Notes under the pieces: generated by a model
The model's database searches: none
What the model was told of the DNA's origin: nothing
The model's input: only the letters and a program-made list of their open reading frames with translations
Translations under genes and position numbers: made by a program
In this document: positions 55,391 through 63,917 of the stretch, one piece after another
Layout: each line of letters opens with the position of its first letter
How positions within the stretch are numbered: position 1 is the stretch's first letter
Assembly (NCBI GenBank): GCA_013540605.1
Contig: JABVCK010000003.1
Location: 62,001-126,000 of the forward strand
Direction: 5' to 3'
Source: Bacillota bacterium
GTDB lineage: Bacteria > Bacillota > Clostridia > Ch29
Length of the DNA: 64,000 nucleotides

Positions 55391-56139
55391 GCCCTCCTGC
55401 CTCCTTTCCTATCCATTATTACCTTTAATGCAAACTTCGGGAGCGCTGCCATCCTTTTAGCCCTCCACGGCTGAGTAATCAACCTGTAAAACCATTCCAG
55501 TCCCGCTTTCCTAAAAACAGCCGGCGCTCTTTTTACTTCCCCTGCTATCACGTCAAAGCTTCCACCTACTCCCATGGCTATCTTTACCGACAGCTTATCC
55601 CTGTTGCTATAAATCCATTTTTCCTGCTTTGGGCTTCCAAGGGCGACAAAAAGGACATCCGCTCCGGACTCGTTGATTTTTTTCAGTATGTCGGGCACAT
55701 CTTCGTCCCCGAAGTATCCGTGCTGGCACCCTTTCACCATGATTCCCGGAAACCTTTGAAGTATTTTTCCCCCCGCCCTTTGGGCTATCCCTGGATTGCC
55801 CCCCAGTAAAAATATACCCTTCTTCTCCCTTTCAATAACACCCAAAAATTCCATCATCAGATCGTATCCGGCCACTCTTTCCGGAAGGGGTTCACCGTAA
55901 ATCCGGGAAGCATATACCACTCCTATTCCATCGGGTACCACAAGGTCACCATTATCCAGCGCGTGCTTCAACTCCATGTCGTTCAGTGCTGCGGCAATCA
56001 TCTCCGAATTGGGCGTAAAGACCATCCTCAGCACTTCTCCCCCAAGGAACCCTGTTAACCGTTCCAAGGCCTCTGCCATATCCACTTTATCCACTTCAAT
56101 TCCCAGTATTCTTACTCTACCCGAGTTGCCCATACACAA
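55387..56139 (-). CDS. WecG/TagA/CpsF-family glycosyltransferase
   Basis: The 250-residue enzyme belongs to the family that adds N-acetylmannosamine or a related sugar to a lipid-linked primer in teichoic-acid or secondary wall-polymer synthesis. Diagnostic segments are VFTPNSEMIAAALND near residue 40, LVVPDGIGVVYASRIYGEPLPERVAGYDLM near 66 and FVALGSPKQEKWIY near 165. It follows csaB directly (15-base gap), consistent with a wall polymer that is pyruvylated. ATG 56139 or 56133 may be used. Confidence 0.92.
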   Translation of the reverse strand: MCMGNSGRVRILGIEVDKVDMAEALERLTGFLGGEVLRMVFTPNSEMIAAALNDMELKHALDNGDLVVPDGIGVVYASRIYGEPLPERVAGYDLMMEFLGVIEREKKGIFLLGGNPGIAQRAGGKILQRFPGIMVKGCQHGYFGDEDVPDILKKINESGADVLFVALGSPKQEKWIYSNRDKLSVKIAMGVGGSFDVIAGEVKRAPAVFRKAGLEWFYRLITQPWRAKRMAALPKFALKVIMDRKGGRRA

Positions 56140-56154
56140 GCCACCAGCCCTTTA

Positions 56155-57243
56155 TTACTCCAGGAGTTGAAAGACAAGCGTATTGTTAATCTCTGCCTGC
56201 TCCCGCAGTTTTCCTATTCTTTCGTCCAGACACATGCGGATAGTCTCCCTGTTGTTCCAAACCCTTTGTACTTCTATCAGCATATCGCTGAGCTCAACAT
56301 CATCGATTTTCCCTACAGGTTTCATCCCTATTTGAGCCAGAAACCCATCGATTTTCGGGTCATACGACACGCCTATAAGGGGCACGCCCTGTATGGCGGA
56401 AAATATCAATGAATGCAGCCTTACGCCTATCATAAGATCCAATTCACCAACAAGGTCCAGAAGTTCCTTTACTTTAAACCTCTGGTCAACCGAGTATGCG
56501 CCGTTCTTCATGATTGACTTTATCCTCTCAATACAGTCGTTATCCTCCCCATAGTGGAAAGGTATAAACACAACCTGGAACCCCAACTCTTCTATAAGAT
56601 TATCGGCGGTTTTCGCTATTATATGGTTGAACTTCTCTGAATCCTTCCATTCCCTGACCGAGAACCCCACAACCGGCTTATCAGTATCTATGCCGATAGC
56701 TTTCAAAACTTCCGACCCCGTGCCGGTACCGGTTGGCCTCAAGGCTACAACCGGGTCGGCCGTCAGGTGTATTGGAGGTATCTCCACACCCATATTCTTT
56801 AAATCCTTCAGCGACTGCTCATCTCTCACTGTTATTGCGTCAACGGTATTCAATATGTTCCGGGTAAGCCTCCTGTTGCTTTTTTTGGTAATGGGCCCTA
56901 TGCCCTGCCCATAGACCATGACCTTTTTCCTCAGCCGCTTTGCTATGTATATCAACCCCAGATAATACCTTATGCTCTTTTCGCTGGTGATATCCTGGAG
57001 GAGGCCCCCGCCTCCGCTAATAAACAGGTCACAATTCTTTATTGCCATATATATTTCAAAAAAATTCTTCCTGTCCACCGCATTTATGCCATGCCTCGCC
57101 TCCGTAAACGGAGGGTTGGCCGACAGGACAGTAATATCCACACCTTTGCTGACAGAGTTTAAACTATCGACGATCGACGTCAGGATAGACTCATCCCCGA
57201 CATTCCCAAAACCGTAGTACCCGGATATCAATATCCTATACAT
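56155..57243 (-). CDS. csaB: Polysaccharide pyruvyl transferase CsaB
   Basis: CsaB (362 residues) adds pyruvate ketals to wall polysaccharide, creating the binding site for SLH-domain proteins. It shows ILISGYYGFGNVGDESIL at the N-terminus, FISGGGGLLQD near residue 78, MVYGQGIGPI near 112 and the GVRLHSLIFSAIQGVPLIGVSYDPKI motif near 265. ATG 57243 lies 7 bases after GGAGG and overlaps the DUF5693 gene end by 8 bases; the frame to 57279 is less likely. The SLH protease at 14263 is a plausible client. Confidence 0.93.
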   Translation of the reverse strand: MYRILISGYYGFGNVGDESILTSIVDSLNSVSKGVDITVLSANPPFTEARHGINAVDRKNFFEIYMAIKNCDLFISGGGGLLQDITSEKSIRYYLGLIYIAKRLRKKVMVYGQGIGPITKKSNRRLTRNILNTVDAITVRDEQSLKDLKNMGVEIPPIHLTADPVVALRPTGTGTGSEVLKAIGIDTDKPVVGFSVREWKDSEKFNHIIAKTADNLIEELGFQVVFIPFHYGEDNDCIERIKSIMKNGAYSVDQRFKVKELLDLVGELDLMIGVRLHSLIFSAIQGVPLIGVSYDPKIDGFLAQIGMKPVGKIDDVELSDMLIEVQRVWNNRETIRMCLDERIGKLREQAEINNTLVFQLLE

Positions 57244-59260
57244 CCTTTGTCCTCCTACGGGCATTATATATATGGACAACCATCCACAAGAATATTATTC
57301 CGATAATTCCCAAAACAATTCCGATAGCCAGTCCGTAGGCGGTCCTATATGCTGACATGTACAGCGGTGTTCTGAGATGGCTGAAGCTGTTGACCATGGA
57401 TATCTGTCCTATTGCGCCGGCAAGACCCAGGGGAAGAATTATAGACTTGTATTTTTTCAATACCCCTGCAATCATCAAGATCATTGCCGGGTGCGCAACA
57501 AGAAATTCCTTGGTCCTCGGGCGCGCGACCAGAGCCTGCTCCAAAAGTGTTCTTATCTTGACCTCAAGCCCAAAAATTGGCGCTCCGGCAGTATGGCCTG
57601 TCCTGCCAAGATACAAATACCCACCCACCGCTATTATGCCAATCAGTAAAACATACTTAACGGTAATCGGCACATCCAGCAGCGCCTTTATTTCTTTCCA
57701 TATGCTTCCGAACTCATCCCTGCGGTAGCCTATAATTATAAAATACGCTATCACGAATACCGCAAGGGGAATAATATGGGCGATCTTAACCCCCCTAAAA
57801 ACATCCAGCTCCAGGAGATATGCGGTTGAACTCAGCATTGACGCAACGAAGGCCGCTCCAATAAGCGAAATGCCGGAGGCTTTAAGGAGTTCCGCTACGC
57901 TTGCCTTAACAATCCTTGCCAACCCCGCTTCCCCGGTCTGCTCTTCTATTATACGCCTGCAGAGCTGCAATATATAAATCATGGCCAGGGACGGGAACAC
58001 GATTGCGGCTCCCAGAGCAAAAGCCTTATCCGCGAGGGAAGGCATTACATGCAGCATAGCCTGTCCCAGTACCATTCCTACAGCAAACAGGCCGTACAAG
58101 TATGACTTCCTGATCCTGAACATATTATCAAGGAGAAGCAGCGCTCCGGCAATCACCCCGGCCAGTAAAACCAGCATCCTTGTTCTGCCGATATTGAAAT
58201 CTTTCATCGGCACCACTCTGCCAATAACAAATCCCCTGTTCTGTATAACCTCAACAAACTGCTTTATATAGAAAAGATTGGTTTCAAAATTTTCTGCAGG
58301 ACTCATAAACTTTTCCTCTTTGGGGTTAAGATATACGAGCCTGAGATTCCTTTCATCCACAGCCCTGAACCATCTATCCATAACCTCCTTGAAGGATACC
58401 TTGTTCGCCTCCGCTTCGTTCAGGCTGAATACCCTGACGGCTTTATAGTCAGCGAGTTCAATCAAGGAGTTCAGCCCCTTTTGCTCAATGTGCATAAGCT
58501 GTGTCCATGTCTCGATGGGGCCTATGACAATGCCTGTTTCTTTGACCATATTTGCAGTAACCTCTAAATTGTACGGATACCCTAACACCTGTACTCCGTT
58601 AAAAATGACAGAAGTAACAGGATACTCTCGAAACTTCTCAAAGAGAGACCGTATATAGTCAGGGGTCATTTCCATGTAATTAGAAGGGCGTACAGAGATA
58701 TTAAGCCCGAGGTTTTTTGCCTGTTCAAATTTACTGAAATCAAAGCCCAGGGTAAAATCCTCAAGGTCTTCATATCTGCCCGAAAAGGTCAGAACATATG
58801 CACCATCCTTCGACCAGTCTTTGAAGCCGGCCGCCCTGTTCTTTAAAGGTTCCTTTATCCATTCATAGTCCTCGGCGTTATTTGGTATTACTACCACAGT
58901 ACCGGACGGGTCCAGATTTGAATCCATGACCTCTCTAATAACCGGCTCAAGGCTGCCCGTTATCGTATTCTTTTCACTGAGCTCCCACAGGTTCACGATG
59001 GTAATGCGGCCGGATTTTTTTATCTCTTCAAGGCTCTCTTCCTTGATAGCCACAGTTGTTACACCGGCATCCTTAAGGTTCTTCAAGACCTTCTCCATAT
59101 CCATGCCCATGTCATGGCCAAGTTTTTTGTACTTGCCGTAGTCCGCAACCAGTTCTACTTTGTTATACGGCCTTTCGGCATCGGCTCTTTGGTAGATCGT
59201 GAACAGCGATACGGAAAGGGACAATATTAATATGAATAAAATTGGTTTATTCAGTTTCAT
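57236..59260 (-). CDS. DUF5693-family membrane protein
   Basis: The 674-residue protein has an N-terminal signal-anchor, an extracellular alpha/beta domain (~30-340, including GVTTVAIKEESLEEIKKSGR and PVTSVIFNGVQVLGYP) and about eight to nine membrane helices in the C-terminal half. This layout and its position just before csaB match the DUF5693 family of Firmicutes, whose function is unknown but is tied to wall-polymer or S-layer anchoring by synteny. It starts the operon DUF5693-csaB-wecG-methyltransferase-transketolase. Confidence 0.82.
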   Translation of the reverse strand: MKLNKPILFILILSLSVSLFTIYQRADAERPYNKVELVADYGKYKKLGHDMGMDMEKVLKNLKDAGVTTVAIKEESLEEIKKSGRITIVNLWELSEKNTITGSLEPVIREVMDSNLDPSGTVVVIPNNAEDYEWIKEPLKNRAAGFKDWSKDGAYVLTFSGRYEDLEDFTLGFDFSKFEQAKNLGLNISVRPSNYMEMTPDYIRSLFEKFREYPVTSVIFNGVQVLGYPYNLEVTANMVKETGIVIGPIETWTQLMHIEQKGLNSLIELADYKAVRVFSLNEAEANKVSFKEVMDRWFRAVDERNLRLVYLNPKEEKFMSPAENFETNLFYIKQFVEVIQNRGFVIGRVVPMKDFNIGRTRMLVLLAGVIAGALLLLDNMFRIRKSYLYGLFAVGMVLGQAMLHVMPSLADKAFALGAAIVFPSLAMIYILQLCRRIIEEQTGEAGLARIVKASVAELLKASGISLIGAAFVASMLSSTAYLLELDVFRGVKIAHIIPLAVFVIAYFIIIGYRRDEFGSIWKEIKALLDVPITVKYVLLIGIIAVGGYLYLGRTGHTAGAPIFGLEVKIRTLLEQALVARPRTKEFLVAHPAMILMIAGVLKKYKSIILPLGLAGAIGQISMVNSFSHLRTPLYMSAYRTAYGLAIGIVLGIIGIIFLWMVVHIYNARRRTKDV

Positions 59261-59402
59261 GGGTACACTCCTATGCTTGAGTTTTTTCTGATATATTATA
59301 ACACAATCGCGGCTTCATTAAAACTTTAATAGGGCACACATCGCTTGCGAAACATATGACACCTGTACCTATTATTCCAATATAACATGCTAGATGAACA
59401 AC

Positions 59403-59429
59403 AAAAAACCAACCCCTCAGGGTTGGTTT
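59403..59429 (-). terminator. Terminator after coiled-coil gene
   Basis: AAACCAACC and GGTTGGTTT form a 9-bp stem around 6 bases. On the minus strand the stem is followed by TTTTTT, 10 bases past the stop codon at 59439. Confidence 0.9.
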
Positions 59430-59438
59430 AAAAGTATG

Positions 59439-59984
59439 CTATTGTATACTGTACTGTCCTCGTACCATCAGTATACAATCATTAACCGCTTTTAATCCCC
59501 TGCCGTCAGACCTGGGCACCAATAACAGGTGGTTATCCGGAATAACTTCTCCCTGCCTTATATCCCTGGCTCCCGTAACATCAGACAACCCGCCAAGTTC
59601 ACTTTGCACGGCAGTTGCCTTTCCGCCCCTTAGTATTATCTCTGTACCTGCAAAGCCCGTCAGGATCTGCCCTGCGGTTAAATTAACGACCCGCAGTTCT
59701 CCTGTAGTCCCTCCACCCTGTGGCTGAGTGTTTATTCTCTGTTCCAGAGCATCTATCCTTGCCCTATTCTGATCAATGAGGGATTTTGTCTCCTGTTCCT
59801 TCTGTTCAAAGTAGTATTTTAACTGTTCATTTCTCTGTTCCACATAACTCTGGGTGACCAGGGGATCCTCCTGGGAGCCCGGCTGGAAACTGCCTGCAAG
59901 CACAAACTGCCCGGCAGCCAGAATCAAAATCACAATGATCAATCCATAGACGTATACCTTGCTCTGCCTGATTTTTTGCAGCAT
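59439..59984 (-). CDS. Membrane-anchored coiled-coil protein
   Basis: The 181-residue protein has one N-terminal membrane helix (VYVYGLIIVILILAAGQFVLAG), a coiled coil (~45-88: EQRNEQLKYYFEQKEQETKSLIDQNRARIDALEQRI), a Gly-rich break and a beta-rich C-terminal domain (ELRVVNLTAGQILTGFAGTEIILRGGKATAV, then IPDNHLLLVPRSDGRGL). It resembles small exported proteins seen in sporulating clostridia, but I cannot name the family. It is monocistronic with a strong terminator. Confidence 0.7.
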   Translation of the reverse strand: MLQKIRQSKVYVYGLIIVILILAAGQFVLAGSFQPGSQEDPLVTQSYVEQRNEQLKYYFEQKEQETKSLIDQNRARIDALEQRINTQPQGGGTTGELRVVNLTAGQILTGFAGTEIILRGGKATAVQSELGGLSDVTGARDIRQGEVIPDNHLLLVPRSDGRGLKAVNDCILMVRGQYSIQ

Positions 59985-60008
59985 ACTATCCCTCCTCGTC
60001 TAAGGTCA

Positions 60009-60056
60009 GGGGACACACCGCTGCGATGCAGGTATTCCTTGCCGCGGAATGTCCCC
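60009..60056. repeat. GGGGACA/TGTCCCC long hairpin
   Basis: GGGGACA-CA-CCGC and GCGG-AA-TGTCCCC form an inverted repeat around a ~22-base loop. The CA/AA internal mismatch is the same as in the hairpin at 22688-22716, showing a shared repeat family. Confidence 0.6.
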
Positions 60057-60150
60057 AATATAGTTGATTCTATGCTTAGCCAAAAATTCCTGTCGTCTCA
60101 TGTAAATTATTTTGCAATGCAGCTATTTCCTGGGCAATATTGTCACATAA

Positions 60151-60191
60151 TAACGATAAAGGCCACAGGGTTTCTGTGGCCTTTATCGTTA
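60151..60191 (-). terminator. Perfect 18-bp hairpin at the sulfur-fusion gene end
   Basis: Arms 60151-60168 and 60174-60191 are exact reverse complements with a 5-base loop. The stop codon of the gene lies in the hairpin, as at 1572-1615. The right arm on the minus strand ends CCTTTATCGTTA followed by TTATG, a weak U-tail. Confidence 0.75.
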
Positions 60192-62663
60192 TATAAACAG
60201 GTTCACGTTTGATTTTTCAGCCTCGCCCAGGTAGGCCGCTACTCCTCCTACCTCAATGCCGTCAATCAATTCTTCTATCTTTATTCCCATAACATCCATC
60301 GACATATTGCATGCCATTAGCTTTACCCCGCTCTGCCTCGCCTGTACAATCAGCTGTTCAAGCGATGAAATGCCTTTGTCCTTCATTACCTTCCTTATCA
60401 GCTTTGGCCCTATTCCCGCCATATTCATCCTGGACAGCCCCAGCTTTCTGCTGCCCCTTGGCATCATCATCCCGAACATCCTATCCATAAATCCCTTTTG
60501 TGCATTCACATACCGGTCTTTTCTCAGTATATTCAAGCCCCAGAATGTGAAGAACATTGTCACCTTTCTGCCCATTGAAGCGGCGCCGTTTGCGATTACA
60601 AAGGATGCGATCGCCTTATCCAGATCCCCGCTGAAGACCACTATAGTCTTTGAATCCGCGTTTTCAGGAACCGCGCAGGCTCCGGAAACCCTGTCCGACT
60701 CGGTGCAGCCTTTCCTGATATGAGCATAAAAGCTTTTCTCATCTTTCCCGCACTCCAGCAGCGTATTGCCGGTACTGTCGCACCATTGCTTTATATCGTT
60801 TACAAAGCCCGGATCGGTTGCAAGAACCTCCAGTACCTCGCCATCCTCTAACTCCTGTATGGATTTATACACCTGCATTATTGGACCGGGGCAGGACAGC
60901 CCGCACGCGTTAAGCCTGACCCTTCTTGCCTCATCAGCTTTTTGCATGCCGCTGTTTCCCCCTGCTCCGTTCCGGACTGAACCCTTTTCGTCATAACCCT
61001 GGTCATTCAGCTTTCTTTCGGACTGCTTAACCGCGTTGTACAGTTTGAAACCTCCGCTCAGGTTTTTGACGTCCCTGAAGCCCTTCTGGACTAAAATCCT
61101 GCATGCAATGTATGCCCTAAGTCCAATCTGGCAATACACAACAATGCCTTTGTCCTTCGGGAGCTCGTGCAGCCTTTCCCTTAACCTGCTTAAGGGGATG
61201 TGAACGGATCCCTCAATATATCCCATATCTCTTTCTTCCTTGTCCCTTATATCAAGGATAACCGTATTATTCCTGTCCAGGCCGTCAATCTCATCCCAGA
61301 ATATCACATCCGTATCACCCTTCAGGAAATTGGCAGCGGCATATCCGGCCATGTTGACGGGGTCCTTGGCAGAAGAATAGGGCGGGGCATACGCTAGCTC
61401 CAATTCTTCCAGGTCATGCACGGATTTCCCGAACCTCACGGCAGTTGCAATCACGTCTATCCTCTTATCGACCCCTTCGTACCCCACTATCTGCGCTCCG
61501 AGTATCTTTCCTTCCGGAGTATACAAGAGCTTAACGTTCATCGGAAATGCTCCGGGGTAGTATCCTGCATGGGAGTTTGATTCTGTATAGGTTTTCCTGT
61601 ATTGCACGCCCGCTCTTTTAAGCATTTTCTCATTGCTCCCGGTCGAAGCAACGGTTAGGTCGAACACCTTTACGATAGATGTTCCCTGCGTTCCTTTGTA
61701 CTCCTCCGTTCTTCCGCAAATATTGTTGGCGGCAATCCTTCCCTGTTTATTTGCAGGCCCTGCCAGTGGAATAAGCGTGCTGGCCCCGCTGATAAAATCG
61801 GATACTTCTATTGCGTCCCCAACAGCATAGATGTCCGGGTCAGAGGTCTGGAGATATGAGTTTACTAATATGCCTCCCCTTTCGCCTATATCGAGACCGG
61901 CTTCCTTTGCAAGTCTCACGTCCGGCTTCACCCCGATCGCCAGGACTATAATATCGGCCGGAACTCTCCTACCGCTCTGCAGCACCACAAATGTCCTTTC
62001 CCCGTCTTCTTCGAAAGCCTTTACGCCGTCTTTCAGGAGCAGTGTTATACCCTTATCCATAAGATGGCCGTGTACAATTGAGGCCATTTCATAATCTACC
62101 GGTGTCATCACCTGGTCCGCCATTTCCACAATTGTAACCCCGATACCCCTTTCGTGCAGGTTCTCTGCCATCTCAAGCCCTATAAAACCGCCTCCTACCA
62201 CCACAGCGGTTTTTGGCTGCTCCTCATCCACAGCCTTTTTGATCTTATCTGTGTCAGGAATGTTTCTCAGAATATATATGCTTTTTGATTCGATTCCCGG
62301 AATAGGGGGCTTTAATGGCATTGCACCCGGAGAGAGAATGAGCTTGTCGTAGGTCTCATCATACTCGGCTCCGGTCACAGTATTCTTCACCCTTACCTTT
62401 TTTGCCTCCCTGTCAATACTCTGTACCGCGCTGTTCACCCTGACGTCTATATTAAACCTTTCTTTCATCTTCTCCGGTGTCTGCACAAGCAAAGCGTCCC
62501 TTTGTTCAATGGCTCCTCCAATATAGTAAGGAAGTCCGCAATTAGCAAAGGATATATGCTCACCCTTTTCAAACATTATAATTTCCGCTTCTTCACTTAT
62601 TCTTCTCAACCTGGCTGCTGCACTGGCGCCGCCTGCGACACCTCCAACAATCAGAACCTTCAT
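60189..62663 (-). CDS. CoA-disulfide reductase-rhodanese-TusA-DsrE2 fusion
   Basis: The 824-residue protein joins four sulfur-handling units. Residues ~1-440 are a CoA-disulfide reductase-type flavoprotein (FAD loop GGVAGGASAAARLRR; active-site cysteine in SFANCGLPYYIGG). Residues ~460-555 are a rhodanese domain (persulfide cysteine in VVYCQIGLRAY). Residues ~585-660 are a TusA/SirA domain (NACGLSCPGPIMQVYKSI), and ~675-824 a DsrE2-like domain (VFSGDLDKAIASFVIANGAASMG; cysteine in KLMACNMSMDVMG). It probably reduces or relays persulfide or polysulfide. ATG 62663 has GGAGG 8 bases upstream. It has its own regulated promoter. Confidence 0.9.
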   Translation of the reverse strand: MKVLIVGGVAGGASAAARLRRISEEAEIIMFEKGEHISFANCGLPYYIGGAIEQRDALLVQTPEKMKERFNIDVRVNSAVQSIDREAKKVRVKNTVTGAEYDETYDKLILSPGAMPLKPPIPGIESKSIYILRNIPDTDKIKKAVDEEQPKTAVVVGGGFIGLEMAENLHERGIGVTIVEMADQVMTPVDYEMASIVHGHLMDKGITLLLKDGVKAFEEDGERTFVVLQSGRRVPADIIVLAIGVKPDVRLAKEAGLDIGERGGILVNSYLQTSDPDIYAVGDAIEVSDFISGASTLIPLAGPANKQGRIAANNICGRTEEYKGTQGTSIVKVFDLTVASTGSNEKMLKRAGVQYRKTYTESNSHAGYYPGAFPMNVKLLYTPEGKILGAQIVGYEGVDKRIDVIATAVRFGKSVHDLEELELAYAPPYSSAKDPVNMAGYAAANFLKGDTDVIFWDEIDGLDRNNTVILDIRDKEERDMGYIEGSVHIPLSRLRERLHELPKDKGIVVYCQIGLRAYIACRILVQKGFRDVKNLSGGFKLYNAVKQSERKLNDQGYDEKGSVRNGAGGNSGMQKADEARRVRLNACGLSCPGPIMQVYKSIQELEDGEVLEVLATDPGFVNDIKQWCDSTGNTLLECGKDEKSFYAHIRKGCTESDRVSGACAVPENADSKTIVVFSGDLDKAIASFVIANGAASMGRKVTMFFTFWGLNILRKDRYVNAQKGFMDRMFGMMMPRGSRKLGLSRMNMAGIGPKLIRKVMKDKGISSLEQLIVQARQSGVKLMACNMSMDVMGIKIEELIDGIEVGGVAAYLGEAEKSNVNLFI

Positions 62664-62687
62664 ACTAATACCTCCCGTCATTATCCC

Positions 62688-62702
62688 ACCCCCTATGGGG
62701 AG
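62688..62702. promoter_or_regulatory. CsoR/CstR-type operator
   Basis: ACCCCCTATGGGGAG, with TAT between C4 and G4 tracts, has the A/T-flanked G/C-tract form used by CsoR/RcnR/CstR-family repressors. It lies just after the expected transcription start of the sulfur-fusion gene, whose upstream neighbour encodes such a repressor. Confidence 0.7.
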
Positions 62703-62715
62703 GGGCTGTATGTTA

Positions 62716-62744
62716 ATTATATAACAGGGCCATACATAAATCAA
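62716..62744 (-). promoter_or_regulatory. Promoter of the sulfur-fusion gene
   Basis: On the minus strand TTGATT (62739-62744) and TATAAT (62716-62721) are 17 bases apart. The start falls near 62709, directly before the operator-like palindrome. Confidence 0.85.
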
Positions 62745-62761
62745 CCCTGTTTCCAATCAAA

Positions 62762-63031
62762 TTATTTCATAAATTTAATAATTGTAGCGACTATTTTTTC
62801 CAGCTTTTCCCTTGAACTATCGTCCTTCATATCCTCAAAAAGACAATCCACAGTATGCTCTTCCAGTATCATAAGCCCTGTCTTTTCTATTGATGACCGG
62901 ACTGCAGCAATCTGGAGCAATACTTCCTCGCAGCTCTTCCCTTCTTCCAGCATTTTTTCTATACCGCTTATATGGCCCTTTATTGTCTTAAGCCTGTTAA
63001 GAACCTCACTTTTTACTAAATCCTTTGACAT
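62762..63031 (-). CDS. CsoR/CstR-family (DUF156) repressor
   Basis: The 89-residue, all-helical protein belongs to the CsoR/RcnR/FrmR/CstR family (NRLKTIKGHISGIEKMLEEGKSCEEVLLQIAAVRSSI). Potential sensing residues are Cys34, His59 and Cys63 (H-x3-C), the set used for Cu(I) by CsoR; persulfide-sensing CstR normally keeps the two cysteines without that histidine. Context points the other way, since the adjacent target encodes persulfide enzymes. It therefore could sense copper, persulfide or both. The operator lies between it and its target. Confidence 0.9.
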   Translation of the reverse strand: MSKDLVKSEVLNRLKTIKGHISGIEKMLEEGKSCEEVLLQIAAVRSSIEKTGLMILEEHTVDCLFEDMKDDSSREKLEKIVATIIKFMK

Positions 63032-63112
63032 TTTATCCGGCTGCCTCCGGAATCAGGCGGAAATTCCCGCAGCCGCTCCCCTCCTATTCTTCTTCTATCT
63101 ATTAAAAATAAA

Positions 63113-63135
63113 AGCTCAGGTCAGAACCTGAAGCT
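63113..63135 (-). terminator. Terminator after mazEF
   Basis: AGCTTCAGGT and ACCTGAGCT form a stem with one bulge. On the minus strand TTTTATTTTT follows. Confidence 0.8.
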
Positions 63136-63141
63136 GAATCT

Positions 63142-63501
63142 CTAGAAATCTATAAGTCCAAAGCTGATTTTTAACGCTTCATTAACCTTATCCATCATAT
63201 CATCGTCAAAATGCCCTATCTTTTCACGAAGACGCCGTTTGTCTATAGTCCTAACCTGCTCAAGAAGAACGACAGAATCCTTGTTAAGACCATATTCGGC
63301 AGCATTAATTTCTATGTGGGTTGGTAGTTTTGCCTTGTTAATCTGGGAAGTAATAGCAGAAACGATGGTTGTGGGACTGTATTTATTGCCTACATCGTTT
63401 TGTATTACTAATACCGGGCGCACGCCGCCCTGCTCCGAGCCTATTACAGGGCTTAGATCAGCATAGAATATATCTCCCCTTCTTATTTGCACATCATTCA
63501 C
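63142..63501 (-). CDS. MazF/NdoA endoribonuclease toxin
   Basis: The 119-residue toxin is a PemK/MazF-fold mRNA interferase. It has [31 protein letters not shown] at the N-terminus with the catalytic arginine in GGVRPVLV near residue 28, the [10 protein letters not shown] strand near 45 with the catalytic threonine/serine, and [14 protein letters not shown] near 79. Homologues in Bacillus cut UACAU. It overlaps its antitoxin gene by 8 bases and is followed by a terminator. Length and motifs are standard, so it is probably active. Confidence 0.95.
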   Translation of the reverse strand: MNDVQIRRGDIFYADLSPVIGSEQGGVRPVLVIQNDVGNKYSPTTIVSAITSQINKAKLPTHIEINAAEYGLNKDSVVLLEQVRTIDKRRLREKIGHFDDDMMDKVNEALKISFGLIDF

Positions 63502-63778
63502 CCTCCGCTAGCTTGCCCTCATAGCTGCCAAAGGAAAGAGTGTCTTCGATTAAGCTGTGTTCCGCCAAAGCAAGATTGAGATTCGCCATTTCTATATATC
63601 CTTTTTTTAGCTGTTCTCTTATCTCCATCTTTTTTCTTTCCCTTATATATAGCTTCATAGCCTCCCTTATGAATTCGCTTCTATTCTTCTTTTCAAGGCC
63701 TACTACAGCATCAACTTCCTTCAACAAGCTGTCCGGCAGGCTAACGATTATCCTCTTCGATTCTGCCACCTCAGGCAC
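63494..63778 (-). CDS. MazE/EndoAI-type ribbon-helix-helix antitoxin
   Basis: The 94-residue protein has an N-terminal ribbon-helix-helix ([38 protein letters not shown]) that binds DNA and forms dimers, and a C-terminal tail that blocks the toxin. It belongs to the EndoAI group of MazF antitoxins in Firmicutes. It is the first gene of the pair, after a strong promoter, and downstream of alanine racemase, the classic order. Confidence 0.93.
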   Translation of the reverse strand: MPEVAESKRIIVSLPDSLLKEVDAVVGLEKKNRSEFIREAMKLYIRERKKMEIREQLKKGYIEMANLNLALAEHSLIEDTLSFGSYEGKLAEGE

Positions 63779-63866
63779 CTCCTAATATAAACGGCGTCCA
63801 GCAGGCAAAACTAACTCGGGTGGACGTATGTAGGGCAATTATAATATTGAGCAAAATATATACACC

Positions 63867-63896
63867 ATTATATACTATTCAATATAAGTGTGTCAA
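63867..63896 (-). promoter_or_regulatory. mazEF promoter
   Basis: On the minus strand TTGACA (63891-63896) and TATAAT (63867-63872) are both perfect boxes, 18 bases apart. The start falls about 80 bases before the mazE ATG. Confidence 0.85.
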
Positions 63897-63917
63897 TATT
63901 ACTAGTTTTTTATGCAT

